Shown here one piece after another: positions 29,457-39,682 of a DNA stretch of 64,000 bases. The notes beneath the pieces are model-generated. The model searched no databases, was not told where the DNA came from, and worked only from the letters and a program-made list of their open reading frames with translations. The position numbers were made by a program, and so were the translations under genes. The stretch comes from Planctomycetota bacterium (lineage in GTDB: Bacteria; Planctomycetota; UBA8108; UBA1146): the NCBI GenBank assembly GCA_013911165.1, contig JACETR010000004.1, positions 1 through 64,000 on the forward strand, given 5' to 3'. Positions within the stretch are counted from its first letter, which is position 1. Every line of letters begins with the position of its first letter.

Positions 29457-30683
29457 ATGTCTCTGAATGTGCACGAGATTCAGAAGCACTTTCCTGGTCT
29501 GAATCAACAGGTACACGGGCACCGTCTTGTCTATCTGGACAGCGCGGCGACCACCCAAAAGCCCGTGGCCGTGATGGATGCCGTCGACTCGGTCTATCGC
29601 CAAGATTGCGCCAATGTCCACAGGGGAGTTCACACCCTCAGCGAAAGAGCCACCGCCCGATTTGAGGGTGTCCGCAAGGTCGTGGCCGGATTCCTCGGTA
29701 TCAGTGACAGCCGTGAAGTGATCTTCACGCGGGGCGTGACCGAATCGATGAATCTGTTGGCCAATACACTGTGTCATCTGGATTCGGGATTTCAACCCGG
29801 TGACGAAATCCTGATCTCTTCTCTCGACCACCACGCGAACATTGTGCCCTGGCAGTTGATCAGCGAAAAAATGGGGACGGTTCTGAAGGTGATTCCCTGC
29901 GACGATGCAGGAGAGTTGATCCTCTCTGATCTGGATCAGTGGATCAGCGAAAAAACCCGGGTCGTCTCTGTTGGCCACGTTTCCAATGCGATTGGAACGG
30001 TCAATGATATCCACGCCATATTTGCGGAGGCGCGCAAAGTCGGGGCCATCACAATTCTTGATGCTGCCCAGTCTGCACCTCATATGTCGATCAGTCCCAA
30101 GGATATCGATTGCGATTTCCTGACCTTCAGCGGGCATAAAACATACGGCCCCACGGGTGCCGGTGTTCTATGGGGGAAGAGGGAAATTCTCGACCGGATG
30201 CCTCCCTGGCAAGGTGGGGGGGACATGATCCGGACCGTCTCATTTGAAGAGAGCAGTTTCGCCGAGACTCCGTGGAAGTTTGAAGCTGGAACTCCGGATA
30301 TTGCCGCTGTTATCGGATTGGGGGCAGCCCTTGAATTTCTCGACTCCATTGGTCGAGACAAGGTGTGTTCCCACGAGACCCGACTTTTGCAGAAGATCGA
30401 ATCCGCATTGAAGTCCATGGATGGAGTCAATGTGGTGGGAGAGCCCTCACTCAGGGCGTGTTGTGTTTCCTTCACCCTCGACGGGGTTCACCCCCATGAT
30501 GCCGCGACCATCATGGATCAAAATGGGGTGGCAATCAGGGCGGGCCATCATTGTGCAATGCCTTTGATGAAGCGACTGGGATTACCCGCAACGATCCGGG
30601 CCTCAGTGGGAATGCACAACGATGAGGCTGACGTCGAGGCATTGCTGCAGTCGGTCGAAGCCGTAAGGGAGATCTTCGCATGA
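29457..30683 (+). CDS. sufS: Cysteine desulfurase SufS
   Basis: YLDSAATTQKP; VHRGVHTLSERAT; FLTFSGHKTYGPTGAGVLWGK; RAGHHCAMPLM; start placed at MSLNVHE. Confidence 0.96.
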   Translation: MSLNVHEIQKHFPGLNQQVHGHRLVYLDSAATTQKPVAVMDAVDSVYRQDCANVHRGVHTLSERATARFEGVRKVVAGFLGISDSREVIFTRGVTESMNLLANTLCHLDSGFQPGDEILISSLDHHANIVPWQLISEKMGTVLKVIPCDDAGELILSDLDQWISEKTRVVSVGHVSNAIGTVNDIHAIFAEARKVGAITILDAAQSAPHMSISPKDIDCDFLTFSGHKTYGPTGAGVLWGKREILDRMPPWQGGGDMIRTVSFEESSFAETPWKFEAGTPDIAAVIGLGAALEFLDSIGRDKVCSHETRLLQKIESALKSMDGVNVVGEPSLRACCVSFTLDGVHPHDAATIMDQNGVAIRAGHHCAMPLMKRLGLPATIRASVGMHNDEADVEALLQSVEAVREIFA

Positions 30684-31132
30684 GTTCGATGAGGGAACTT
30701 TATCAAGAGATGATCATCGATCACTCTCGCTCTCCACGAAATCACAAGAAACTGGATCATCCGGACCTTTTCGCACGTGGATACAATCCTCTTTGTGGGG
30801 ATGAAATCGATATGGAAGTGAAGCGTGGGGAGGACGGGGTTCTGTCAGAGATCGGCTTTGAAGCGACCGCCTGTGCTATTTGCACGGCCAGTGCTTCGAT
30901 TCTGACTGAAACCCTTAAAGGAAAATCTGAAGAGGATGCGAGGGCGATCTTCCACCGTTTTCACTCCACAGTGACCGGTGAAATTGAAGATCCCTATCCT
31001 TCAGAGTTGATGAAGCTGGAAGTTTTCACGGGCGTGAAAGATTATCCTTCCCGCGTCAAATGCGCGACCCTGGCCTGGCATACACTGATCCAGGCTCTGG
31101 ATGAAAATAATGGAGAGGCCTCCACCGAATGA
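30680..31132 (+). CDS. sufU: SufU-type Fe-S scaffold/sulfur transfer protein
   Basis: LYQEMIIDHSRSPRNHKKL; NPLCGDEI; CAICTASASIL; RVKCATLAWHTL; insertion relative to IscU. Confidence 0.94.
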   Translation: MSSMRELYQEMIIDHSRSPRNHKKLDHPDLFARGYNPLCGDEIDMEVKRGEDGVLSEIGFEATACAICTASASILTETLKGKSEEDARAIFHRFHSTVTGEIEDPYPSELMKLEVFTGVKDYPSRVKCATLAWHTLIQALDENNGEASTE

Positions 31133-31515
31133 ACGACACCCCTGATCCACAAACGTCTGATTCTGTGAATGAGGAAGACCTTCGTCCCGCAGGTCTTCAG
31201 GCGGCCGAAGAGGGGAGCCTGGAGGACCTGATCGTCAAGGCGATTGAAACTTGCCATGACCCCGAGATCCCCGTCAACATCTATGAACTGGGCCTCATCT
31301 ATCACATTCGTATCGAAGAAGATGCCAAAGTGGATATAGAGATGACCCTGACTTCCCCGGCATGCCCTGTTGCGGGAACGTTGCCGGTGGAGGTTGAGCA
31401 GAAGGTCAGTGCAGTGGACGGGGTTGCAGAGTGCATCGTGGGTGTGGTCTGGGATCCGCCATGGACCAAGGATCGCATGACCGAGGGTGCCAAGCTTCAG
31501 TTGGGGATGTTCTGA
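31129..31515 (+). CDS. sufT: MIP18/DUF59 family protein SufT
   Basis: CHDPEIPVNIYELGLIY; MTLTSPACPVAGTLPVEVEQKV; VVWDPPWTKDRMTEGAKLQLGMF. Confidence 0.93.
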   Translation: MNDTPDPQTSDSVNEEDLRPAGLQAAEEGSLEDLIVKAIETCHDPEIPVNIYELGLIYHIRIEEDAKVDIEMTLTSPACPVAGTLPVEVEQKVSAVDGVAECIVGVVWDPPWTKDRMTEGAKLQLGMF

Positions 31516-32477
31516 TCCTGCACGGGCTTTGCTTCTTGGTCTGATTTTTCTTCACGCGGTTGGAGTGCACTGAGAAGGTGTCTCGCCCGCTCTCCCTCCG
31601 GCAAACCAGCCATCATCTTGGCGACCCGGGTCAATAATCTCGCGCCCAGCATACGGTTCGTCTTGAGCGCATGCTTTGCCTTTCGGATCATCTGAATTCC
31701 CCGACCCCGGTAGGGCGCATAGGCTTGATCCCAGAGACCCGTCATCTCTTGACCGAAGAGTGACAGATATCGCTTCGCAGCAACCAACTCCTGGCAGCCC
31801 TTTTCGAATTCTTCATACCCACTGTATTCCCGAGCCCTGTCGAGGTGCTTGAGAAGGAAGCGGTATTCCCGTCGAGTGGGCGGAGTGGTTTCAGTGCGAC
31901 CAGCAAGGTAGCTGTCCAAAGCTTTTGATCCTCTGAAGGGCAAGTCCTCCGGGATCGCACGTGCCTCACCGGTGGCGGGATCGATGGAGAAAATTCGCGG
32001 AAGCAGTTTTGGGATGGTCAGATTTTCCAGAAGCGGAGTGCTTCCCTGATGCGCTTTGCAGTTACCGCAACCATCCAGTGGGCAAGAGTCGCTTTGTTCT
32101 TCCAGGCTGGAATGGATTTTTCCGGAGGGCCCCGGGACACATGCGAGAGCGGGGACTCCATGTTTTTCGAGCGCAGTCAGAAATGCGGAATCGTTGAGGT
32201 GTTGTCGTGACCAGGAGGAGGAGACTGGATCATCATCCCTGACGATCAGCAGCAGAATCGGGACCTTACGATGGAGGGCTTCTGTTTTGGCTTTTTCCAT
32301 ATCCGAACCCGCCCAGTATCGGGTATCGGCTGAGAGGTTGTTCGCTGTGGACTCAACGCTCTGTGTTTCTTTGCTCTGTGTTTCCTTGTTGGGAAGGGAC
32401 CCATCCGCAACCGAATCGGTGATTCCGTCCGAAAGGGAAAAACAAAGGGCCAGTGTGAGAAACAAGGGGCTGATCAT
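31497..32477 (-). CDS. Secreted thioredoxin-like hypothetical protein
   Basis: N-terminal signal-like MISPLFLTLALCFSLSDG; DMEKAKTEALHRKVPILLLIVRDDD resembles thioredoxin-like folds; weak. Confidence 0.6.
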   Translation of the reverse strand: MISPLFLTLALCFSLSDGITDSVADGSLPNKETQSKETQSVESTANNLSADTRYWAGSDMEKAKTEALHRKVPILLLIVRDDDPVSSSWSRQHLNDSAFLTALEKHGVPALACVPGPSGKIHSSLEEQSDSCPLDGCGNCKAHQGSTPLLENLTIPKLLPRIFSIDPATGEARAIPEDLPFRGSKALDSYLAGRTETTPPTRREYRFLLKHLDRAREYSGYEEFEKGCQELVAAKRYLSLFGQEMTGLWDQAYAPYRGRGIQMIRKAKHALKTNRMLGARLLTRVAKMMAGLPEGERARHLLSALQPREEKSDQEAKPVQDQNIPN

Positions 32478-32598
32478 TGGGGGGGGACTCCAGTTTTCAT
32501 TCCCCTGATTTTATCACTCATGGGTCATGGAATAGCCCCAACACTTTGTGAGAGTGCCATTCAGGCAAATTTTACAGGATTGATCCGTTTCGGGCTGA

Positions 32599-33822
32599 TC
32601 AGGTCAGCGGTTTGTTCTGTAACGCCTTCAAGAGTGCTCTTGGGTACTTTTGACCGCTCAGGAGTTTGCCGATGACTGTTGAGCGGACGATCAGATCATA
32701 GGTGATCAGGCCGATCACAGTGGTGGCCGTGAGGGTGAGTCCAAATTTCACGAAGCTGCCCCAATCCCTGTTGGCCAGATAACCGGGGATCCAAATGGTG
32801 AAGGGAAGGTGGATCAGATAGATCCAGTAGGAGGCATCGACGAAATAGCGGACCCCGGGAATCTCTTTTGAAGTCAATTTCGCGAAGAGACCGATGAATC
32901 CCCAGATTGCTTGCCACATCACCATTCCCGCGACGCAGGAAGTCAGAAGTCTCCACATTTCAGAAGTGAAGATCTCCGGGTTTTGCAGCAAGGATCCCCA
33001 GACCATGAAGAGGACTGTTGCCAGTCCCAGACTGAGGAAGATTCGCGGCCATGTTGCGACATGGGTCAGCAGGTCTCTTCGACTCCAGAGTGCCCACCCA
33101 CAGAGATAGAGAAATGCGTATGCCAAAAAGCTCGCTTTATCAGGGACTAATTCCACTCCTGGAATCAACAGGCCCGGGAGAAGTGAATCGACGAGAGCCC
33201 AACCGAGAGGAATCGACAGGAGCAGACTGGATCCGGGGATGCCGATCACTTTGGCAATCAAAGTTGAGGGACGGAGCTTCTCCGGAAGTAATTGTGAAAG
33301 GGGGCTCAGAAGAAAGGCGAGAACAGAGTAGATCACCAGATAGTAGAGAAACCACAGGTGAATCGTGATGAATGGAGAATAGAAATTGGCCCAATCCGAT
33401 TGCTGGATCATCTTCCAGGCGGCTTCCACTCCGATCTGCTGGGCGAGATTGGCAAACTGAAAGCCGGAAATGGTCAGTGGGAGCATCAGCGGCAGGAACA
33501 GAATCAGCGGTAATCCCAATCTGAAGAGCCGATGAACATAAAATTGGGAGAGTCCGCGTTTTTCCACCAGAAGTGCGCCGAAAAACCCTGCGATAAACAT
33601 GAAGATGGGCATTCTCCAGGCGTGGATGAAACCGACCAGCAGTGAGAAAACCGGAGAGGTTTGTGAATCCCGGAATCTCCATGCGTCATTGATCGGGGTA
33701 TCCATGTAATTACATGCACTGTGGAGGACCAGGCCCAGCAGCATCATCGTCGCCCGCAGACCATCGAGGGAGTGGAGGCGAACCTTTGGGTTTGGTTCTT
33801 CGGGGTGGGTTTCGGCGGACAT
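32599..33822 (-). CDS. Acyltransferase family 3 membrane protein
   Basis: RLHSLDGLRATMMLLGLVLHSA; multi-TM; HLWFLYYLVIYSVLAFL; start at ATG 33822 or TTG 33834. Confidence 0.85.
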   Translation of the reverse strand: MSAETHPEEPNPKVRLHSLDGLRATMMLLGLVLHSACNYMDTPINDAWRFRDSQTSPVFSLLVGFIHAWRMPIFMFIAGFFGALLVEKRGLSQFYVHRLFRLGLPLILFLPLMLPLTISGFQFANLAQQIGVEAAWKMIQQSDWANFYSPFITIHLWFLYYLVIYSVLAFLLSPLSQLLPEKLRPSTLIAKVIGIPGSSLLLSIPLGWALVDSLLPGLLIPGVELVPDKASFLAYAFLYLCGWALWSRRDLLTHVATWPRIFLSLGLATVLFMVWGSLLQNPEIFTSEMWRLLTSCVAGMVMWQAIWGFIGLFAKLTSKEIPGVRYFVDASYWIYLIHLPFTIWIPGYLANRDWGSFVKFGLTLTATTVIGLITYDLIVRSTVIGKLLSGQKYPRALLKALQNKPLT

Positions 33823-33850
33823 GCTTCGATCCAATCGGAGTGCTACTTGA

Positions 33851-36409
33851 TCAGTGTTTAAAGAAGATGGCGCGCATCAGCAGTTCAAAATTGCCATGGG
33901 GCCAGGAGCGGTAATGGGGTCTGAATCCAAACAGGTGAAGGCGGCCATCGCCGACCCTGGAAGTGACCCAGGTACTTGCTCCAGCGATGGTTGCCGTATT
34001 CTTGGCATATCCGGAGAGGAGGATTTCACTCCGGGGGTATTCCAGGAGCGAAATCACCTCGGGTTGGTGTTCTTCAGCGGTATCGGCGACGTGCCAGGCC
34101 CGGGATCCGGAGTGGAAGATGGAAACCATTTCGGGGAGCAGGTGGGTCCATGGACCGACTTCCTGTTCGACTGGGAGGGTTCGCAGGATCGACCCGGGAC
34201 AACTCAGTGCCGGTAACTCCTCGGTTCCCTGAGTGGCCTCTACCAATGGCAGGTTGAACTGATCGACTGCGAAGTCGGTGGATCGCCCACAGCAGATCAA
34301 TCGGCCGCCGCGCTGTACAAAACTTTCCAGGTGAATCACACCCTCGGGAGAGAGCCCTCCAGCCAGTTCCGGGAAAACACTGCCCGGCTTGCGGCCGTCA
34401 CGGATCACCCGCTCGCTGATATCGGGAATGATCAGCACGTCGATGAAGTCTTCAAGTCGACCGGCACGGATCTGTTCATTTCGGATTCTTTTGAAGGGAA
34501 TTTCGTAGTGATCGAGAACCCAGCGCAGCCAGCCTTCATCCTTGCTGGCGACGTAGGGGGCATACACACCCACCCGGGGTGGGGCCGCGTAGACGTATTT
34601 TGCAGAGAATTGGGGCACCGAATTCTTCTCAGGCTCTGTTTTTTCAGCGCTGACCGTCAGGACTGTCGGATTTTTACTTACTCCTTGGAGTTTGCGTCCT
34701 CCGTGGAGAATGACCTGTTGACCTTTACCCCAGGCCTTCATGATCTCTCTCACCCATTGGGTACCGTGAAGATCGAGCTGTGTAGCCTTGAAATGGTCTT
34801 CTCCCAACTGGGCAAAGACCTCGGAGTTCTCAGGTGTCCTTGAGAGAGCGGCGGTCAGGACTTCGAGGTCATCCGGTTTCTTCATCGCAACATTCATCGA
34901 CTGAAGAATCTCCACCCGATCGATGCCAAAGAGCAGAGGAAGGGTCCAGCCGGCCACGTCATAAGGAGCGGGCCCATCCGGATAACGCTGAACCTCGAAC
35001 AGATCCTTGAGGAATGAGCCGTAGGGTTGTTCTCTCGGAAGAATCAGGGTGCCTGCGGAATAGGGTCGACCGTCCCCCTCAAAATCTTCCTGTGCGACAA
35101 ACATTTCGACGCCCTGTGAATCGAGAATCGTCAAAATCCGGCTGACCGCATTGGCATCTCGCTGGCCCGGTTGAATCAGCCAGTAACGGGGGGCTTCGTC
35201 GCGCCCTTTCTGAACCACGTCACGGGCAACGCGCAGGGAATTTCTGACCCAGGTTTCTGGTTCCCGGGCGACGCTCCCCAGAAGAGATTCACCGAGAGAG
35301 GTTGTGTAGCGGTGAATGTCGCCGACCCGCCACCAGCCTCCGGGCCAGGGTGCGGGAAAGCGGTTGGAGGGCGCATATCCCGTTTCGATGCCTCGCGGTG
35401 CGATCAGGTCAGAAGGATCGATCCAGATTGGACTGGCCAGATTTGCGGAGGCCGCTTCCGAAAGGATGCCGATGATGTTGTGGCGAACGGGAACGTTACG
35501 GTTGCCACCATTCCACCACATGTCGTAACTGACGCCGCTGGAGATTCCGGTGAAGCCGGCTGCGGTCATGTCGAGCATGGCACGGGATCCCAGTGCACCG
35601 ATTCCGGAGATGGTCAGGGGGTGCAGATTGGGATTCAGGGGATCTCGGAATGGGGGAACAAACATTCGTTCCCGAAGAGAGCCCTGTTGGTGAACATCCC
35701 AGTAGATGGTCGGGAACCACTCCTTGTAGAGCATTCGTGTGACGATTTTGGTTTCTTCGAGAGAGAGGGCAAACCAGTCACGGTTGTTGTCATGGCCTGC
35801 ATACAACTGATACAGCTCAGGAAGATAGGCGTCTTCGTAAGGAGTACCCTCGATGCGACGGTACCAGTTGACCACCCGGTCGAGGCCATCGGGGTTGACC
35901 GTGGGAATGATCACGGTCACCACTTCATCGCGAACCTGTTTCCATACTTCAGCGTCGGAGGTTCCCAAATCCCATGCCAGAGTCATCGACCACTCTGCGG
36001 CGGCGATTTCTGTCGAGTGCATGTTGCAGGAGACAAAGACGACAGGGACCGCTTCGGTAACCAGTGATTCCGCCATGGCAGGGGACAGATCGCGGGGATC
36101 GGCAATCGCTTTGCTGATCTCCTTGATTCGATCCAGATTGGCCAAATTTTCCTTGGACGAGATCACGCAGATTCTGACTGGACGACCTTCGGTGGAAGTT
36201 CCGACATTGAGAGTCATCGCTGTCGGAGTGTTTTCTCCAAACTGGTCAAACCAACCACCGATGGTTTCCCAGCCTGCCAACTCGAAATCGGTTCCGGGTG
36301 CACGTCCCATGAATTCGGTAGGGGACTTTGCCTGCCCAGGAAGGCTCATGGGGGCGAGTGCCAGCAACAGTAACCAGAAAATCAGTGAATCACGCATATG
36401 GCTCATCAT
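33851..36409 (-). CDS. M14 family zinc carboxypeptidase, secreted
   Basis: Signal peptide; CNMHSTEIAAAEWSM, IIPTVNPDGLDRVVNWYR, GHDNNRDWFALSLEE; SD ggaggga. Confidence 0.85.
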   Translation of the reverse strand: MMSHMRDSLIFWLLLLALAPMSLPGQAKSPTEFMGRAPGTDFELAGWETIGGWFDQFGENTPTAMTLNVGTSTEGRPVRICVISSKENLANLDRIKEISKAIADPRDLSPAMAESLVTEAVPVVFVSCNMHSTEIAAAEWSMTLAWDLGTSDAEVWKQVRDEVVTVIIPTVNPDGLDRVVNWYRRIEGTPYEDAYLPELYQLYAGHDNNRDWFALSLEETKIVTRMLYKEWFPTIYWDVHQQGSLRERMFVPPFRDPLNPNLHPLTISGIGALGSRAMLDMTAAGFTGISSGVSYDMWWNGGNRNVPVRHNIIGILSEAASANLASPIWIDPSDLIAPRGIETGYAPSNRFPAPWPGGWWRVGDIHRYTTSLGESLLGSVAREPETWVRNSLRVARDVVQKGRDEAPRYWLIQPGQRDANAVSRILTILDSQGVEMFVAQEDFEGDGRPYSAGTLILPREQPYGSFLKDLFEVQRYPDGPAPYDVAGWTLPLLFGIDRVEILQSMNVAMKKPDDLEVLTAALSRTPENSEVFAQLGEDHFKATQLDLHGTQWVREIMKAWGKGQQVILHGGRKLQGVSKNPTVLTVSAEKTEPEKNSVPQFSAKYVYAAPPRVGVYAPYVASKDEGWLRWVLDHYEIPFKRIRNEQIRAGRLEDFIDVLIIPDISERVIRDGRKPGSVFPELAGGLSPEGVIHLESFVQRGGRLICCGRSTDFAVDQFNLPLVEATQGTEELPALSCPGSILRTLPVEQEVGPWTHLLPEMVSIFHSGSRAWHVADTAEEHQPEVISLLEYPRSEILLSGYAKNTATIAGASTWVTSRVGDGRLHLFGFRPHYRSWPHGNFELLMRAIFFKH

Positions 36410-36491
36410 GGAGGTCCCTCCGGAGAAGTTCTCGAACCGGTTTTGGCCTCAGGATGGCACCCAGAAATGCGAATGCAACAGGCGGCTGACT

Positions 36492-36519
36492 GTGACAAGG
36501 GGGTGGCTCGATGTATGCT
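36492..36519 (+). promoter_or_regulatory. Candidate sigma70-type promoter for aroA, leaderless geometry
   Basis: GTGACA-N16-TATGCT; -10 hexamer ends 7 nt before ATG at 36526. Confidence 0.45.
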
Positions 36520-36525
36520 GTAGCC

Positions 36526-37860
36526 ATGGAGAATTCCCTGAAGACCCACGATTCCTGGCAGGCCCCTGACGACGCCCGATTGACAGGGCAGGTCTCGGTT
36601 CAGGGTTCCAAATCTGTTGCCCAACGGGTCCTTTTCAATGCTTTCTTTGCTGCAGGAGAAAGTCGCATCGTCGGTGCTCCCGAATGCGGCGACTTGAGAG
36701 TCTTTTGTGGGGCACTGAAAAAGTTGGGGGCGGATCTCAGACAGGAAGAAAACGGGGACTGGATTCTCAAGGGCAATCCCTCTCCATGGCCCGCTGATCA
36801 GTCGGAAGAGGAAATCGAGCTTGATCTTGAGTCGAATGGAACGGCAATGCGTTTCCTGACGGCTCTTTCTGTCCTGAGGCCCGGACAGACCGCACTCAAG
36901 GGAGAAACCCATCGCCCCGTAGGGCCTCTGGTGGATGCCCTGAAGAAGTTGGGAGCGGACATCCAATACCTCGGTGAACCGGGGTATATGCCAGTGAAGG
37001 TCAAGGGGGGGGCAATAGAGGGAGGGCGAGTGGTCCTTCAATCTGCTCTGTCGAGTCAGTTCGCAAGCGCACTTTTGCTGCTCGCTCCCCATACACAAAC
37101 AGGACTTCAGGTTCGCTTGGTGGGACCGATCTCCTCTCGACCCTACATCGATCTGACTGCGACTGTGCTGAAAGCTTTTGGTGTCCAAACGGAGGTGGGA
37201 GCACGAGATCTGAAAGTCTCAGCGTGTTCCCAACTCAAGAGTGGGAAAATCATCATCGAAGCGGATGCTTCTGCAGCGGCTTTTCCCCTGTGCGGGGCTG
37301 CGATCACCGGAGGTGAAGTCACGGTGGTCGGGGTTGGCAACAAGACGCTGCAGGGAGACAAGAGAATCGCTTCTCTTCTCAAGGATATGGGTTGTCTGGT
37401 GGAGATCAGTGACGCCTCGATCAGTATTCAGGGTGAACCACGCAGGCCACTTTCGTGTGCCATGGAAGAGGTCCCTGACTTGGTTCCCCCCCTTGCGGTT
37501 GTTGCTGCCTTCAGTCGCGGGGAATCGATTTTTTCCGGCGTGACCCATCTCAAGGTCAAGGAAAGCGATCGCCTGGAGGTCCTCTGTGAAGGCATGCGAT
37601 CTTTGGGGATCCGCGCCGAGTGTCAGGGGGATTTGTTGCGAGTTGTGGGGAGTGATGGGGCACATTTGAGTCCTGCTGACCTTGATCCCGCAGGAGATCA
37701 TCGAATGGCGATGGCCTTCTCTCTCTTGGCCCTCAAAGTTCCCGGGACCCGGGTTTTGCAACCGGATTGTATCAGCAAGTCCGATCCCCTGTTTTTCCAG
37801 AGACTGGAGAGCCTGATCGAGGCCGGGGATCCACAGCCGGGAGAATCAGACTTTGAGTGA
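36526..37860 (+). CDS. aroA: 3-phosphoshikimate 1-carboxyvinyltransferase
   Basis: GSKSVAQRVLFNAFFAAGES; LESNGTAMRFLTAL; SSQFASALLLLAP; KVKESDRLEVLCEGMRSLG; DHRMAMAFSLLAL. Confidence 0.95.
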   Translation: MENSLKTHDSWQAPDDARLTGQVSVQGSKSVAQRVLFNAFFAAGESRIVGAPECGDLRVFCGALKKLGADLRQEENGDWILKGNPSPWPADQSEEEIELDLESNGTAMRFLTALSVLRPGQTALKGETHRPVGPLVDALKKLGADIQYLGEPGYMPVKVKGGAIEGGRVVLQSALSSQFASALLLLAPHTQTGLQVRLVGPISSRPYIDLTATVLKAFGVQTEVGARDLKVSACSQLKSGKIIIEADASAAAFPLCGAAITGGEVTVVGVGNKTLQGDKRIASLLKDMGCLVEISDASISIQGEPRRPLSCAMEEVPDLVPPLAVVAAFSRGESIFSGVTHLKVKESDRLEVLCEGMRSLGIRAECQGDLLRVVGSDGAHLSPADLDPAGDHRMAMAFSLLALKVPGTRVLQPDCISKSDPLFFQRLESLIEAGDPQPGESDFE

Positions 37861-39682
37861 TCATGACTTTGACGTCATCGTCGTCGGTGGAGGACATGCC
37901 GGCTGCGAGGCCGCTTTTGCCTGTGCCCGAATGGGCTTTGAGACCGCACTGGTCACCCTGAGCGATAAAACCATCGGTGCCCTATCCTGCAACCCGGCGA
38001 TTGGCGGGGTCGGGAAAGGACAGTTGACCCGTGAGGTGGACGCACTGGGAGGAGTCCAGGCGTATGTCACCGACCTCGCCGGCCTTCACTATCGCATGCT
38101 CAATACATCCAAGGGAGAAGCGGTGCGCTCCCTGCGAGCGCAGGTCGACAAGGATCTTTACTCCCTGAAGATGCGCCAGTTGATGGCGTCGCAGGAACGA
38201 TTGCAAGTGGTCGAGGGGTCCGTAGAGGATATTTATCTCGACGGAAACAGAATTGGCGGCGTGCGACTCGAAGACGATTCAGTGATTCGCAGTCGCAAAG
38301 TCATCATGACCAATGGCACTTTTCTCAGGGCGGTCATGCACATCGGTGAAGAGGTGACATCCGGGGGGCGCGTGGGTGAGGGTGCTGTTGCCGGTTTGAC
38401 AGGGGCTCTGGGAACACTGGGCCTTGAAACCGGGCGCCTGAAAACGGGCACTCCGCCCCGTCTGGATCGCCGGTCCATCGACTGGAGCCTTCTGACTCCG
38501 CAGGTCCCCGATCAGGAACCGGATGGATTTTGTCACTGGACTCCGCCACCCCGTCGCGAATGGATGGATTGCCATGTCACCAAAACAGACGAGTCTGTTC
38601 ATGAGGTGATTCGCGAGCACCTGCACCGGAGTCCGATGTACTCGGGGCAAATTGAAGGGGTGGGGCCGCGCTACTGCCCTTCCATCGAAGACAAGATCGT
38701 CCGGTTTCCCGAGCGTCAGGGGCACACCCTGCATCTGGAACGGGAAGGCCTCAATACCGATTCCATCTACGTCAATGGGATCTCCACCAGTTTGCCTGCT
38801 GATGCGCAGGAGCAATTGGTGTCGAGAATTCCGGGGCTCGGGTCCGCCCGTTTCCTGCGGCATGGTTATGCGGTCGAGTATGACTTCTTTCCGCCCCATC
38901 AGATTCGCAGAACCTTTGAATGCCGCGCTCTGGATGGGCTCTATCTTGCAGGGCAAATCTGTGGAACCAGTGGTTACGAAGAGGCTGCCGCCCAGGGATT
39001 TCTTGCGGGAGTCAACGCGGCTCTCTCCTTGAAAGGCGAGGCTCCGTTGATTCTGGGCAGGGAAGAGGCCTACATGGGCGTTCTTGCAGATGACCTGGTT
39101 CGCTGTGACCCCAGGGAACCGTATCGAATGTTCACTTCAAGAGCGGAATTCCGCCTTCAGCTTCGTCATGACAACGCCGATTTCCGACTGGCCCGAAAGG
39201 GAGCGGATCTGGGATTGATCAGTCCGGAGCAGGCGGAAGCGGTGGAAGCGGAATCCTGCAGGGTCGAAGAGACGGTTCAGCGCTTGCACAAAACCTCCGT
39301 GGAGACCAAAAGTCTTCATGAAATTCTCCGGGCCCCCGGAGCGAGCTGGGAAGATGTTGAATCGGTCCGACCAGAGACGAGCGATTGGTCATTGAGTGAT
39401 TCTCTGAAAGAACGGGTACGAATCGCGGTCAGGTACGAGCATTATATCGAGCGGCAACAGGATGAAGTCGAGAGGATGCGTCGACAGGAGCAGTGGCTGA
39501 TCCCGGATGATTTTGATTACGAAGCGATCTCCGGATTGCGGTCCGAGGCGCGTGAGAAGCTGCAAAGATTGCGTCCCGACTCGATTGGCTCAGCACAACG
39601 GATCGCAGGAGTCAGTCCGGCGGATATCTCCTGCCTTTTGGTCGTCTTGCGTACGGGACCCAAGCAGGGAGCGATCGATTGA
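37853..39682 (+). CDS. mnmG: tRNA uridine-5-carboxymethylaminomethyl synthesis enzyme MnmG
   Basis: VIVVGGGHAGCEAAFACARMG; SCNPAIGGVGKGQLTREVDALGG; YCPSIEDKIVRFPER; TTG start overlaps aroA. Confidence 0.97.
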   Translation: MSDHDFDVIVVGGGHAGCEAAFACARMGFETALVTLSDKTIGALSCNPAIGGVGKGQLTREVDALGGVQAYVTDLAGLHYRMLNTSKGEAVRSLRAQVDKDLYSLKMRQLMASQERLQVVEGSVEDIYLDGNRIGGVRLEDDSVIRSRKVIMTNGTFLRAVMHIGEEVTSGGRVGEGAVAGLTGALGTLGLETGRLKTGTPPRLDRRSIDWSLLTPQVPDQEPDGFCHWTPPPRREWMDCHVTKTDESVHEVIREHLHRSPMYSGQIEGVGPRYCPSIEDKIVRFPERQGHTLHLEREGLNTDSIYVNGISTSLPADAQEQLVSRIPGLGSARFLRHGYAVEYDFFPPHQIRRTFECRALDGLYLAGQICGTSGYEEAAAQGFLAGVNAALSLKGEAPLILGREEAYMGVLADDLVRCDPREPYRMFTSRAEFRLQLRHDNADFRLARKGADLGLISPEQAEAVEAESCRVEETVQRLHKTSVETKSLHEILRAPGASWEDVESVRPETSDWSLSDSLKERVRIAVRYEHYIERQQDEVERMRRQEQWLIPDDFDYEAISGLRSEAREKLQRLRPDSIGSAQRIAGVSPADISCLLVVLRTGPKQGAID

